A DNA stretch of 9,149 nt. It comes from Sulfitobacter sp. Lineage in GTDB: Bacteria; Pseudomonadota; Alphaproteobacteria; Rhodobacterales; Rhodobacteraceae. Both the position numbers and the translations under genes were made by a program. Positions 1 through 6,908 of this stretch are shown in pieces. Positions within the stretch are counted from its first letter, which is position 1; each line of letters opens with the position of its first letter. The DNA lies in NCBI GenBank assembly GCA_024636405.1, contig JAGXHC010000143.1:1-9149 (forward strand), read 5' to 3'. A model generated the notes under the pieces. That model was not told the DNA's origin. It saw nothing but the letters and a program-made list of their open reading frames with translations, and ran no database searches.

Positions 1-122
1 GTGAAATCACGTTGGAGGCTGCCCGCGACGCGGCGGTAATCGCATCACGCCAATATGCAAAACGTCAAAGGACGTGGATGCGCAGCAAGATGGCCGACTG
101 GCAACGCGTCACACCCGGCTAA
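1..122 (+). CDS. miaA: tRNA dimethylallyltransferase MiaA, C-terminal end (partial)
   Basis: The reading frame that begins at base 3 is open from the window edge to a TAA at 120-122 and gives 39 residues. It contains [17 protein letters not shown], the basic segment with the RQYAKRQxTW signature that ends MiaA proteins. MiaA transfers a dimethylallyl group to N6 of A37 in tRNAs that read codons starting with U, which helps hold the reading frame during translation. Only the C-terminal tail is present; the P-loop and catalytic core lie upstream of the window. The stop comes 31 bp before the AraC-type gene on the same strand. The identification rests on one short but distinctive motif. Confidence 0.85.
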   Translation, partial: EITLEAARDAAVIASRQYAKRQRTWMRSKMADWQRVTPG

Positions 123-153
123 AAAACCACCGCTTGCGAATATATGACTTACA

Positions 154-1005
154 ATGGACGCAGACTGCGCTACGATGGCGCATGGCTTTACCTTATCCAA
201 CAATCGTTCGCATACATTGATTTTTACTGACGTCCATATCCTGACGTTGCCGCAGCTGAGCCAAGGGCAGGATTGGCGATTGGTGATGCCGCATGAGCGC
301 GATCACCATCTGCTGATCTGGATCACGCGCGGTCAGGGTCGGCTGCTGCTGGATGGGGAACGGCGCGGTCTGGGCACACACAACGCAATCTTTGTGCCCG
401 CCGGATCGCTGTTTGCGCTGGATCTGGGTCGTCAGGGAATGGGACAGGCGGTCGTGATCCCTGTCGGCACGCCGCTGCGCCTGCCCGAAATGCCGCGCCA
501 CCTGCGCATCCGCGAGGTTCATGCGCAATCTGAACTCAGCACCGTTCTGGAGGGCGCGCAACGCGAGCAACAGCAGCAGCGCCCCCTGCGGCAGGACGCG
601 CTGGAGGCGCATGTGGCATTGATGTCGGTCTGGCTGCGGCGCCAGATCATGCGCGATGAACATGTGCCCGACCGACGCAAAGCTGCGTTGCGGCTTAGTG
701 CGCGCTTTTGCCAGATGGTGACGGCGCGTCATCGCAGCGGCGCGCCGATGGCCAGTTACGCGGCCGATCTGGGCGTCACACCGACGCATCTGTCGCGCGC
801 GGTCAAAGCCGCGACCGGCAAGACGGCTGCGGAACTTCTGTCGGATCGGCTGGTGCATGCCGCGCGCAGCCTGCTGGCTGATACGCCCCACACCGCCGTA
901 CGCATCGCCGCGCACCTCGGCTTTGGCTCTGCCGCCTATTTCACGCGGTTCATGCAACAGCACACGGGCCTGCCGCCCAGCAAATTGCGCAGCCCGCGCC
1001 GTTGA
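154..1005 (+). CDS. AraC-family transcriptional regulator
   Basis: This 283-aa protein has the layout of an AraC/XylS regulator. Residues of about 48-105 form a cupin-like sensor domain (HLLIWITRGQGRLLLDG, then FVPAGSLFALDLG). Residues of about 183-279 form the double helix-turn-helix DNA-binding domain. Its first helix-turn-helix is around MASYAADLGVTPTHLSRAVK, and its second is RIAAHLGFGSAAYFTRFMQQ followed by GLPPSKLR, the usual family ending. No signal peptide or membrane segment is seen, so it should act in the cytoplasm. The start is uncertain: ATG at 154 (used here) and ATG at 175 are both in frame, and neither has a clear Shine-Dalgarno sequence. The ligand and targets are unknown. 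The downstream ABC operon is the nearest candidate target, but a 350-bp gap separates them and no operator was identified. Confidence 0.88.
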   Translation: MDADCATMAHGFTLSNNRSHTLIFTDVHILTLPQLSQGQDWRLVMPHERDHHLLIWITRGQGRLLLDGERRGLGTHNAIFVPAGSLFALDLGRQGMGQAVVIPVGTPLRLPEMPRHLRIREVHAQSELSTVLEGAQREQQQQRPLRQDALEAHVALMSVWLRRQIMRDEHVPDRRKAALRLSARFCQMVTARHRSGAPMASYAADLGVTPTHLSRAVKAATGKTAAELLSDRLVHAARSLLADTPHTAVRIAAHLGFGSAAYFTRFMQQHTGLPPSKLRSPRR

Positions 1006-1356
1006 CAGGCCTCATGCCCCTTTGTGGCGCGCTTGGCTGACGTGCCGCGCGGCACAGGTCGTTTTTGGGAGGCGACGATGTCGTAAAAAAATCCTCAAAC
1101 GGCGGAAGACAGCGTTGACCTGCCGCAATTCATAATGCCTGATGGCGCTCGGGAGGAACCGCGATACCCTTGGGGGACCAAATCCGACGTCTGCACCGTC
1201 CGGGGACAGATCATCGGCAAATTGGAAACGGCACAATTCCCGATGCATCGCGTGATACCGTCTGAACGGCGACACGTTCGTCACTAAAAGAACAAGGGCC
1301 AAAGGCCGTTTAGAATCGGCGGGGCAAACCCGCTTAGCCACTAACAGGGGCACTTA
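1006..1356 (+). other. 350-bp gap before the ABC operon; no convincing gene
   Basis: No reading frame here looks like a real gene. The longest forward frame (1087-1287) has an internal ATG at 1135 that would give 50 codons, but it has no ribosome binding site and I recognise nothing in it. A small hairpin, GCGGG-gcaaa-CCCGC, lies at 1319-1333. The hexamer TAGAAT at 1311-1316 resembles a -10 box, but no good -35 stands at the right distance. The ribosome binding site AGGGG at 1346-1350 belongs to the next gene. The operon promoter presumably lies here, but I cannot place it. In comparable importer operons this is where the substrate-binding protein gene usually sits. Confidence 0.5.
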
Positions 1357-2442
1357 ATGGGAATTTTCATACTGCGCCGCCTTGGCGTGATGTTACTGAC
1401 GGCCCTGTGCCTCACGTTCATCGTATTCTGGCTGACAAATCTTTATCCGAACCTCGAAAAACTTGCCAAGACCCAAGGCAACTTTCGCATGTCGGACGAA
1501 GCGGTGGAAAGCTATCTGGGAAATCGCGGTTATCTGCAACCCATGCCGGTCAAGTTCGGCCAATGGCTGGGCGTGCTGCCGGGATGGGTGACAGAGCGCG
1601 AAGACGGAAAATCATTTGGCCGCTGCTTTGCGGAAGCCACACCCATTGAGGAACGCCCCGAACGCTGCGGGATCCTTCAGGGCGACTGGGGGTTTTCGAC
1701 GGTGTTCAAGGAACCGGTGGGCGCCACGGTGCTGACCCGTTTGGGCCTGACCGGCAAGCTTATGCTATGCGTATTGCTGCTGATGGTGCCTTCGGCGCTG
1801 TTGGTGGGCGTGTTGGCGGGCATGCGCGAGGGGTCCAAGCTGGACCGGTCGCTATCGACATTTTCGATCGCGACCACGGCCACACCGGAATATGTGTCCG
1901 GCGTCATATTTATCGCGGTGCTTGCATCGTCGCGCTTCGGGGTGTCGCCGCTGTTGGCGGAATGGGGCTGGATCGACGGCAAGACGTTGTTTCTGGGCTC
2001 TGCCACACAGGCGATGTCGGATGCAAATTTCTGGAACTTCTTTTTGCCGGTGCTGACCATTTCGCTTTATGGGATGGGGTATATCGCGCGGATGACGCGC
2101 GCGTCGATGACCGAGGTCATGACCGCGCAATACATCCGCACGGCGCGGCTCAAGGGGGTCAAATTCTCTGATATCGTGCTCAAACATGCGCTGCGCAACG
2201 CGTTGATTGCGCCGTTCACCGTCATCATGCTGCAAATTCCGTGGTTGTTGAACGGGGTCGTGATTGTCGAGACGCTGTTCAACTACAAGGGCTTTGGCTG
2301 GCTGCTGGTGGCGGCGGCGTCCAACAACGATATCGAGCTTTTGCTGGCGGTATCGGTTGTCTCTGTCGTGGTGGTTCTGGTGACGCAGCTGATTTCAGAT
2401 ATCGGCTATGTTTATCTTAACCCGCGCATTCGCATTTCTTAA
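1357..2442 (+). CDS. ABC peptide-type importer permease, DppB/OppB-like
   Basis: This 361-aa inner-membrane subunit belongs to the BPD_transp_1 family (dipeptide/oligopeptide/nickel class). Transmembrane segments are apparent at about 8-28, 135-156, 178-194, 226-246, 285-305 and 328-348. The EAA loop that docks on the ATPase is at about 258-290 (YIRTARLKGVKFSDIVLKHA, then LRNALIAPF). The segment GDWGFSTVFKEPV before the second helix is typical of DppB proteins. The loop between helices 1 and 2 (about residues 30-133) should face the periplasm. It is long for the family and holds two cysteines, C90 and C104. The start is supported by AGGGG six bases upstream of the ATG. The stop overlaps the ribosome binding site of the next permease, so the two are probably translationally coupled. 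The substrate cannot be told from sequence; peptides are likely, and nickel, sugars or opines remain possible. Confidence 0.93.
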   Translation: MGIFILRRLGVMLLTALCLTFIVFWLTNLYPNLEKLAKTQGNFRMSDEAVESYLGNRGYLQPMPVKFGQWLGVLPGWVTEREDGKSFGRCFAEATPIEERPERCGILQGDWGFSTVFKEPVGATVLTRLGLTGKLMLCVLLLMVPSALLVGVLAGMREGSKLDRSLSTFSIATTATPEYVSGVIFIAVLASSRFGVSPLLAEWGWIDGKTLFLGSATQAMSDANFWNFFLPVLTISLYGMGYIARMTRASMTEVMTAQYIRTARLKGVKFSDIVLKHALRNALIAPFTVIMLQIPWLLNGVVIVETLFNYKGFGWLLVAAASNNDIELLLAVSVVSVVVVLVTQLISDIGYVYLNPRIRIS

Positions 2443-2447
2443 GGGAG
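2442..2447 (+). promoter_or_regulatory. Ribosome binding site that decides the start of the second permease
   Basis: AGGGAG lies at 2442-2447, its first base being the last base of the upstream stop codon TAA (2440-2442). Two in-frame ATGs follow. The one at 2449 is a single base away, which is too close. The one at 2455 is seven bases away, which is a normal spacing. The start at 2455 is therefore preferred. The overlap with the stop codon also suggests translational coupling of the two permeases. Confidence 0.7.
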
Positions 2448-2454
2448 CATGGAC

Positions 2455-3921
2455 ATGGAACAACTGACATGGACCGGGTCCCTGAGCGGGCTGAATCTTT
2501 TCTTTCTATTGGCAATTGCCCTGCTGTCACTGGCCATCGTGGTGCAGATCCTGGTCTCTATGGTCAGGCTTTCAGGTGCGCGGGCGGTCAATGCCGACGG
2601 CACGATGGGCGCGGACAGCGGGATTTCGGGCTTTCTCAATTTGATTGTCACCTATCTGTTTTATGCGGTCATGGTGCTGCTGGTGGTGTATCTGATCGGC
2701 GGCATCGTGATGGGGCCGGCCGCCGGGATCTTTGGCGGCATGGCGCAACGGTTCATCCCGGTTTGGATCGCGCTGGTTGTCACGTTTGCGCTGTCCATCA
2801 CGTTCAAGCGGCGGCTGGGGCTTTATGGCAAGCTTTTTGACAGCACCGTTGGCATGATCGGCTTTGCCATCGTGATGTTCTGGGTCTTTACCGGCATTCT
2901 AGGAGGGGTCTTTGACCTATTGCTCACCCATGACAGCCTGAGCCAGGTGTCGGGCATGAAAAACAAACTGCCGGGCACGCCGCTGGCGCGGGCCGAGGAC
3001 ATGGATTATCCTTGGTTTCTGCTGGGCGGCGACAATCTGGCGCGCGATGTCTTCAGCCGGTTGATCAAGGGCTCTTGGGTGGTGGTCAAGATCGCACCGT
3101 TTGCGACGCTCTTTGCCTTTATGGTCGGTATCACGCTGGGCCTTCCGGCGGGGTACTACGGTGGCAGGCTTGATACATTCTTGAGCTTTCTGGCCAACCT
3201 GATCCTCGCCTTTCCGGTGATCTTGCTGTTTTATCTGCTGGTCACGCCAGAGATCGTGATGACGGGGATCCCCAACTACATGGCGTTGTTCCTGTTTGTC
3301 TTTCCGCTGATCTTTCTCGCGATCCTGCTGAATTCGCGCTATTACACACAACCGAGCTTTCGGACGCCGCTGCTGATCGTGGTGCTGGGGATTGGTCTTT
3401 GGCTATATTTGTCGATGGTCTCAACTGATGGCTCGATCGTGGCGACCGACACCTACCGCATACCGGGCATCCCCGCGATGCTGGATCTGTTCGACATTGA
3501 TCCCGGCATTCTGGTGGTTTTCGTGTCGGTGGTCTTTGTCAATTCGCCCACGGTGTTTCGTATCGTGCGCGGCCTCGCGCTGGACATCAAGACACGCGAC
3601 TACGTTGCCGCAGCACAAACCAGAGGCGAAGGACCGTGGTACATCATGTTGTGGGAGATCCTGCCAAACGCACGTGGACCTTTGATCGTCGATTTCTGTC
3701 TGCGCATTGGCTATACCACGATCCTTCTTGGTACTTTGGGTTTCTTCGGTCTGGGTCTGGAATCGGAAAGCCCAGATTGGGGCAGCACAATCAATGCGGG
3801 CCGCCGTTTGCTGTCGCTTTATCCGCATGCTGCGATCACACCCGCGCTTGCCCTGCTGAGCCTTGTTCTGGGGCTCAACCTGCTGGCGGACGGGTTGCGC
3901 GAAGAGAGCTTGCGCGACTGA
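2455..3921 (+). CDS. ABC peptide-type importer permease, DppC/OppC-like, enlarged
   Basis: This is the second membrane subunit of the importer, 488 aa from the ATG at 2455 (490 from 2449). DppC proteins are usually about 280-340 aa. The family core is clear. LGGDNLARDVFSRL at about 190-203 matches the LGTDxxGRDxxSR entry motif, and the EAA loop is at about 380-413 (YVAAAQTRGEGPWYIMLWEI, then LPNARGPLIV). The motif GFFGLGLESESPDWGSTINAG and the ending LLADGLREESLRD are also typical. The extra length comes from two places. An N-terminal block of about 180 residues carries roughly four hydrophobic segments (14-36, 64-90, 101-117, 132-153). An insertion at about 264-345, between core helices, carries perhaps two more (276-292, 306-321). 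It pairs with the upstream DppB-like protein. Segment limits were judged by eye. Confidence 0.92.
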   Translation: MEQLTWTGSLSGLNLFFLLAIALLSLAIVVQILVSMVRLSGARAVNADGTMGADSGISGFLNLIVTYLFYAVMVLLVVYLIGGIVMGPAAGIFGGMAQRFIPVWIALVVTFALSITFKRRLGLYGKLFDSTVGMIGFAIVMFWVFTGILGGVFDLLLTHDSLSQVSGMKNKLPGTPLARAEDMDYPWFLLGGDNLARDVFSRLIKGSWVVVKIAPFATLFAFMVGITLGLPAGYYGGRLDTFLSFLANLILAFPVILLFYLLVTPEIVMTGIPNYMALFLFVFPLIFLAILLNSRYYTQPSFRTPLLIVVLGIGLWLYLSMVSTDGSIVATDTYRIPGIPAMLDLFDIDPGILVVFVSVVFVNSPTVFRIVRGLALDIKTRDYVAAAQTRGEGPWYIMLWEILPNARGPLIVDFCLRIGYTTILLGTLGFFGLGLESESPDWGSTINAGRRLLSLYPHAAITPALALLSLVLGLNLLADGLREESLRD

Positions 3922-3936
3922 TGGATGGGTGGAAAC

Positions 3937-3987
3937 GGGGGGCGCTGCCCCCCGGACCCCCCGAGATATTTAGGGCCGAAAGAAGGG
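3937..3987 (+). repeat. Rhodobacteraceae-type intergenic palindromic repeat, inside the operon
   Basis: A perfect 7-bp inverted repeat, GGGGGGC (3937-3943) and GCCCCCC (3947-3953) around the loop GCT, is followed by GGACCCCCCGAGATATTT and AGGGCCGAAAGAAG. The order of G-run, C-run, second C-run, then (G)AGATATTT and a GAAAGAAG-like tail matches an intergenic repeat I remember as present in many copies in Rhodobacteraceae genomes. Copy number cannot be checked from this window, which holds one copy. It occupies the 108-bp space between the second permease and the ATPase gene, so it is transcribed as part of the operon. Confidence 0.7.
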
Positions 3988-4029
3988 AAAACCCTTCGCT
4001 GACCGGTCGCTCCAACAAGGAGAATTAAC

Positions 4030-6120
4030 ATGTCGAGACCTGCCTATGACGGGCCCATCCTTGAAATCGACAAGCTGTCGATCTCATTTTTCACGCGGCT
4101 GCGCGAAATTCCTGCCGTGATGGATTTCTCAGTCTCCGTCAAACCCGGCGAGGCCGTTGGCCTTGTTGGTGAATCCGGGTGCGGCAAATCCACCGTCGCA
4201 TTGGGGGTGATGCAGGATCTGGGCAAAAACGGACGCGTTGTCGGCGGGTCCATCAAGTTCAAGGGCCGTGATCTGAGCCAGATGAGCGACGACGAGTTGC
4301 GCAACATTCGCGGCTCTGAGATCGCGATGATCTATCAAGAACCGATGGCCTCGCTGAACCCTGCGATGCGGATCGGCAACCAATTGATCGAAGTGCCGAT
4401 GATCCATGCGGGCATGTCCGAAAAGGAAGCTTACGCACGGGCGTTGCAGGTCGTGACCGACGTCAAGCTGCCGGACCCGGAACGTATTCTCAAGGCCTAT
4501 CCGCACCAGTTGTCAGGCGGTCAGCAACAGCGCATCGTGATCGCCATGGCGCTGATGTCGGAGCCTTCGCTGCTGATCCTGGATGAGCCGACGACCGCGC
4601 TGGACGTGACGGTAGAGGCATCCATTGTCGAGTTGGTCAAGGACCTGGGCCGCAAATACGGCACGTCGATGCTGTTCATCAGCCACAACCTTGGTCTTGT
4701 GCTGGAAACCTGCGACCGCATCTGTGTGATGTATTCCGGCGAAGCGGTGGAGCGCGGATCAATCGCGGATGTCTTTGACGAGATGCAGCACCCCTATACC
4801 CAGGCGCTTTTCCGGTCGATCCCCCTGCCCGGCGCCGACAAGAACGCGCGCCCGCTGATCGCGATTCCCGGCAATTTCCCACTGCCCCATGAACGCCCGA
4901 AGGGCTGTAACTTCGGGCCGCGCTGCGACTATTTCGTGGCCGGGCGCTGCGATACGGGGCCGATTCCGATGGTGAACGTGCCCGGCAACGAGCGGCACCA
5001 CACCCGCTGTGTGCGGTTCGACGAAATCGACTGGCAGGCGCCACTGGCACTGGCCGACGTCAAACAGAAGGGTGAGATCGGCGAGGTCGTTCTGAAAATT
5101 GACCATCTGAAGAAGTACTATCAGGTCGCTGCCAATGCAATGTTCGGAGGTGGCGATACAAAGGTGGTAAAAGCCAACGAGACCCTGACATTCGAGGCGC
5201 GCGAAAGTGAAACACTGGCCATTGTGGGGGAATCGGGCTGCGGCAAATCCACCTTTGCCAAGGTGCTGATGGGGCTGGAAACCGCGACTGACGGGCAAAT
5301 CCTGCTGGACGGCGCGGACATCGGGAATGTGCCGATTGAACAACGCACTACGCAGAACGTTGCCGATGTGCAGATGGTGTTCCAGAACCCCTTTGACACG
5401 CTGAACCCGTCGATGACCGTTGGCCGACAGATCGTGCGCGCGCTGGAAATCTTCAAGATCGGCAAGAATGAAAAGGAACGCTGGCAGCGCATGCTGGAAC
5501 TGTTGGATCTGGTGAAACTGCCGCGCGAATTTGCCACCCGGATGCCACGGCAATTATCGGGCGGTCAGAAACAACGCGTCGGCATTGCCCGCGCCTTTGC
5601 CGGGGACGCGCGCATTGTTGTGGCGGATGAACCGGTGTCGGCGCTGGATGTGTCGGTACAGGCGGCGGTCACTGACCTGCTCATGGAAATCCAGCGCAAA
5701 CAAAAAACGACCCTTTTGTTCATCAGCCATGATCTGTCGATTGTGCGCTATCTGTCAGATCGCGTGATGGTGATGTATCTGGGGCATGTGGTGGAACTTG
5801 GCACCACGGATCAGGTATTCTCGCCGCCCTATCACCCCTATACCGAGGCGCTGCTGTCGGCGGTGCCGATTGCCGACACCCGCGTCAAGAAAAAGCGTAT
5901 CGTGCTTGAAGGCGATATTCCCTCTGCGATGAACCCGCCGCCGGGATGTCCATTCCAGACACGTTGTGGTTGGAAATCGCAGGTGCCCGGAAATCTTTGC
6001 GAAACCGAGGTGCCGCCCATGCGTCAGATGGCCGAGGGTCACCAGATCAAATGCCATCTCAGCGACGAGAAGTTTGCCGCGATGGAACCGGTGATCGAGA
6101 TTAACGTCACCGCAGAATAG
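4030..6120 (+). CDS. ABC peptide-type importer ATPase, fused DppD-DppF-like double domain
   Basis: This 696-aa protein has two complete nucleotide-binding domains that would power the importer from the cytoplasmic side. Domain 1 has Walker A GESGCGKST (47-55), Q-loop YQEP (102-105), signature LSGGQ (161-165), Walker B LLILDEP (181-187) and H-loop SHN (218-220). Domain 2 has the same set at 400-408, FQNP 451-454, LSGGQ 509-513, VADEP 531-535 and SHD 566-568. Both look catalytically competent. Each ends in the oligopeptide/dipeptide transporter C-terminal region (HPYTQALFRSIP, then PKGCNFGPRC; HPYTEALLSAVP, then PPGCPFQTRC) with four cysteines: C293, C299, C307, C327 and C640, C646, C657, C675. 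In Dpp/Opp ATPases such cysteines are reported to hold an iron-sulfur cluster. The ATG has AAGGAG at 4017-4022. It is the third and last gene of the operon. Confidence 0.95.
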   Translation: MSRPAYDGPILEIDKLSISFFTRLREIPAVMDFSVSVKPGEAVGLVGESGCGKSTVALGVMQDLGKNGRVVGGSIKFKGRDLSQMSDDELRNIRGSEIAMIYQEPMASLNPAMRIGNQLIEVPMIHAGMSEKEAYARALQVVTDVKLPDPERILKAYPHQLSGGQQQRIVIAMALMSEPSLLILDEPTTALDVTVEASIVELVKDLGRKYGTSMLFISHNLGLVLETCDRICVMYSGEAVERGSIADVFDEMQHPYTQALFRSIPLPGADKNARPLIAIPGNFPLPHERPKGCNFGPRCDYFVAGRCDTGPIPMVNVPGNERHHTRCVRFDEIDWQAPLALADVKQKGEIGEVVLKIDHLKKYYQVAANAMFGGGDTKVVKANETLTFEARESETLAIVGESGCGKSTFAKVLMGLETATDGQILLDGADIGNVPIEQRTTQNVADVQMVFQNPFDTLNPSMTVGRQIVRALEIFKIGKNEKERWQRMLELLDLVKLPREFATRMPRQLSGGQKQRVGIARAFAGDARIVVADEPVSALDVSVQAAVTDLLMEIQRKQKTTLLFISHDLSIVRYLSDRVMVMYLGHVVELGTTDQVFSPPYHPYTEALLSAVPIADTRVKKKRIVLEGDIPSAMNPPPGCPFQTRCGWKSQVPGNLCETEVPPMRQMAEGHQIKCHLSDEKFAAMEPVIEINVTAE

Positions 6121-6134
6121 AATACTTCATAGCA

Positions 6135-6167
6135 AAGGGCGCGGACCGTGATCAGGTCCGCGCCCTT
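6135..6167 (+). terminator. Terminator hairpin after the ABC operon, probably two-way
   Basis: A perfect 13-bp inverted repeat, AAGGGCGCGGACC (6135-6147) and GGTCCGCGCCCTT (6155-6167), encloses a 7-base loop, starting 14 bases after the ATPase stop codon. No long T-run follows on the plus strand (TTCGAAAAG). On the minus strand the stem runs into TTTGCT. It lies between converging genes (the ATPase on plus and the exported protein on minus), so it could stop transcription from both sides. Confidence 0.8.
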
Positions 6168-6205
6168 CGAAAAGTTGGCAGTTGGGGTGTGGTTGAAGCA
6201 ACCGG

Positions 6206-6736
6206 TTATTTGCTAACTTCGTCGCCGCCCGTGTTCATGTTGGCAAGTCTTTCGGCAACGGTATCGGCAAAACCGCTGATCATGGCGTTATAGAAGTCGG
6301 TATCTGACGGCGCGACAGCCACATAACCTTCGGGGACTGCACGCTCGGCTGTGTATGCCGCGATGTTGATCGGAAAGCTCAGGTCACCCAAGGTGCCGTT
6401 TTCGCTGGAGATATCCACCACGCCCTCAAGCTCGTTGAACTCTGCACTGTCAGGCACCATCATTGTATCACCGTCCAGCGCCACCTTGCGGATATCGACG
6501 CGCACCATCGGATCGGCGGCGTCGCTGCTGGTTGGGACACGCTCTGCGATGGCGGCCTGAATATCGGTGGCAATCTCAGGGAAAACGTCGGCTGCATTGC
6601 TGTCCTGTGCCGCAGAATAGGAGGCTGCCACGTCAATCTTGGACACTTTCAGCGCCTCTTGGGCAAAGACAGCACCAGTCAGGGCAAGAACGCTGACGCT
6701 GGTTGCGAGGGTAAGCTTTTTCACTGTATTGAACAT
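6206..6736 (-). CDS. Exported protein of unknown function
   Basis: This 176-aa protein is not one I recognise. Residues 1-25 form a clear Sec signal peptide: a KK pair, the hydrophobic run LTLATSVSVLALTGAVFA, and a likely cleavage VFA/QE. No lipobox cysteine is seen, so the mature 151-aa protein should be soluble in the periplasm. It is acidic and has no cysteine and no further membrane segment. Residues of about 50-66 and 147-167 look like amphipathic helices (DVFPEIATDIQAAIAER and DFYNAMISGFADTVAERLAN), with a strand-rich middle (VRVDIRKVALDG, LEGVVDIS). The frame is open upstream to an ATG at 6823, but the ATG at 6736 is chosen because the signal peptide begins there and AAGGTG stands nine bases before it. 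It lies 172 bp downstream of the transglycosylase gene on the same strand. A role in the envelope is inferred only from the signal peptide. Confidence 0.8.
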   Translation of the reverse strand: MFNTVKKLTLATSVSVLALTGAVFAQEALKVSKIDVAASYSAAQDSNAADVFPEIATDIQAAIAERVPTSSDAADPMVRVDIRKVALDGDTMMVPDSAEFNELEGVVDISSENGTLGDLSFPINIAAYTAERAVPEGYVAVAPSDTDFYNAMISGFADTVAERLANMNTGGDEVSK

Positions 6737-6843
6737 TGTAATACACCTTGTCTTCATCGCGCTTCGGGCAAGCGGACCATCCGCTCGTTTACGCTCTGGA
6801 TGGACAACGCCAGCCTTGGACAAGAGGTTCCTTGCGCCACAAG

Positions 6844-6867
6844 TGATCCGCTTTTTCGCAGGGATCA
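6844..6867. other. Hairpin between the transglycosylase and exported-protein genes
   Basis: TGATCC (6844-6849) and GGATCA (6862-6867) are inverted repeats. An inner GC/GC pair (6850-6851 with 6858-6859) extends the stem across a two-base bulge, around the loop TTTTTC. No T-run follows on either strand, so it is a weak terminator at best. It could be a 3' end or processing site for the transglycosylase message, which ends at 6909. The rest of 6737-6908 shows nothing I can name; the promoter of the exported-protein gene may be here. Confidence 0.3.
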
Positions 6868-6908
6868 GTTATTATTCTCTGATATGCTTGCGTAATAAAA
6901 TCAGTGGC

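Noticed and set aside
193..963. Long open frame on the minus strand opposite the AraC-type gene (256 codons)
   Set aside because: The plus-strand protein has clear AraC domains; the minus product is rich in H, Q and R and has no recognisable motif, as expected for an antisense shadow.
1087..1287. Plus-strand open frame in the gap, considered as a remnant of the missing binding-protein gene
   Set aside because: The translation resembles no binding protein I know; the internal ATG at 1135 has no ribosome binding site. A translated database search would settle it.
1012..1353. Minus-strand open frame of 113 codons in the gap before the ABC operon
   Set aside because: No ribosome binding site, no recognisable domain and arginine-rich composition; probably chance openness in GC-rich DNA.
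3999..4010. The 12-mer CTGACCGGTCGC occurs here and again at 8385-8396
   Set aside because: A shared 12-mer is expected by chance a few times in a window of this size, and the two contexts have nothing else in common.
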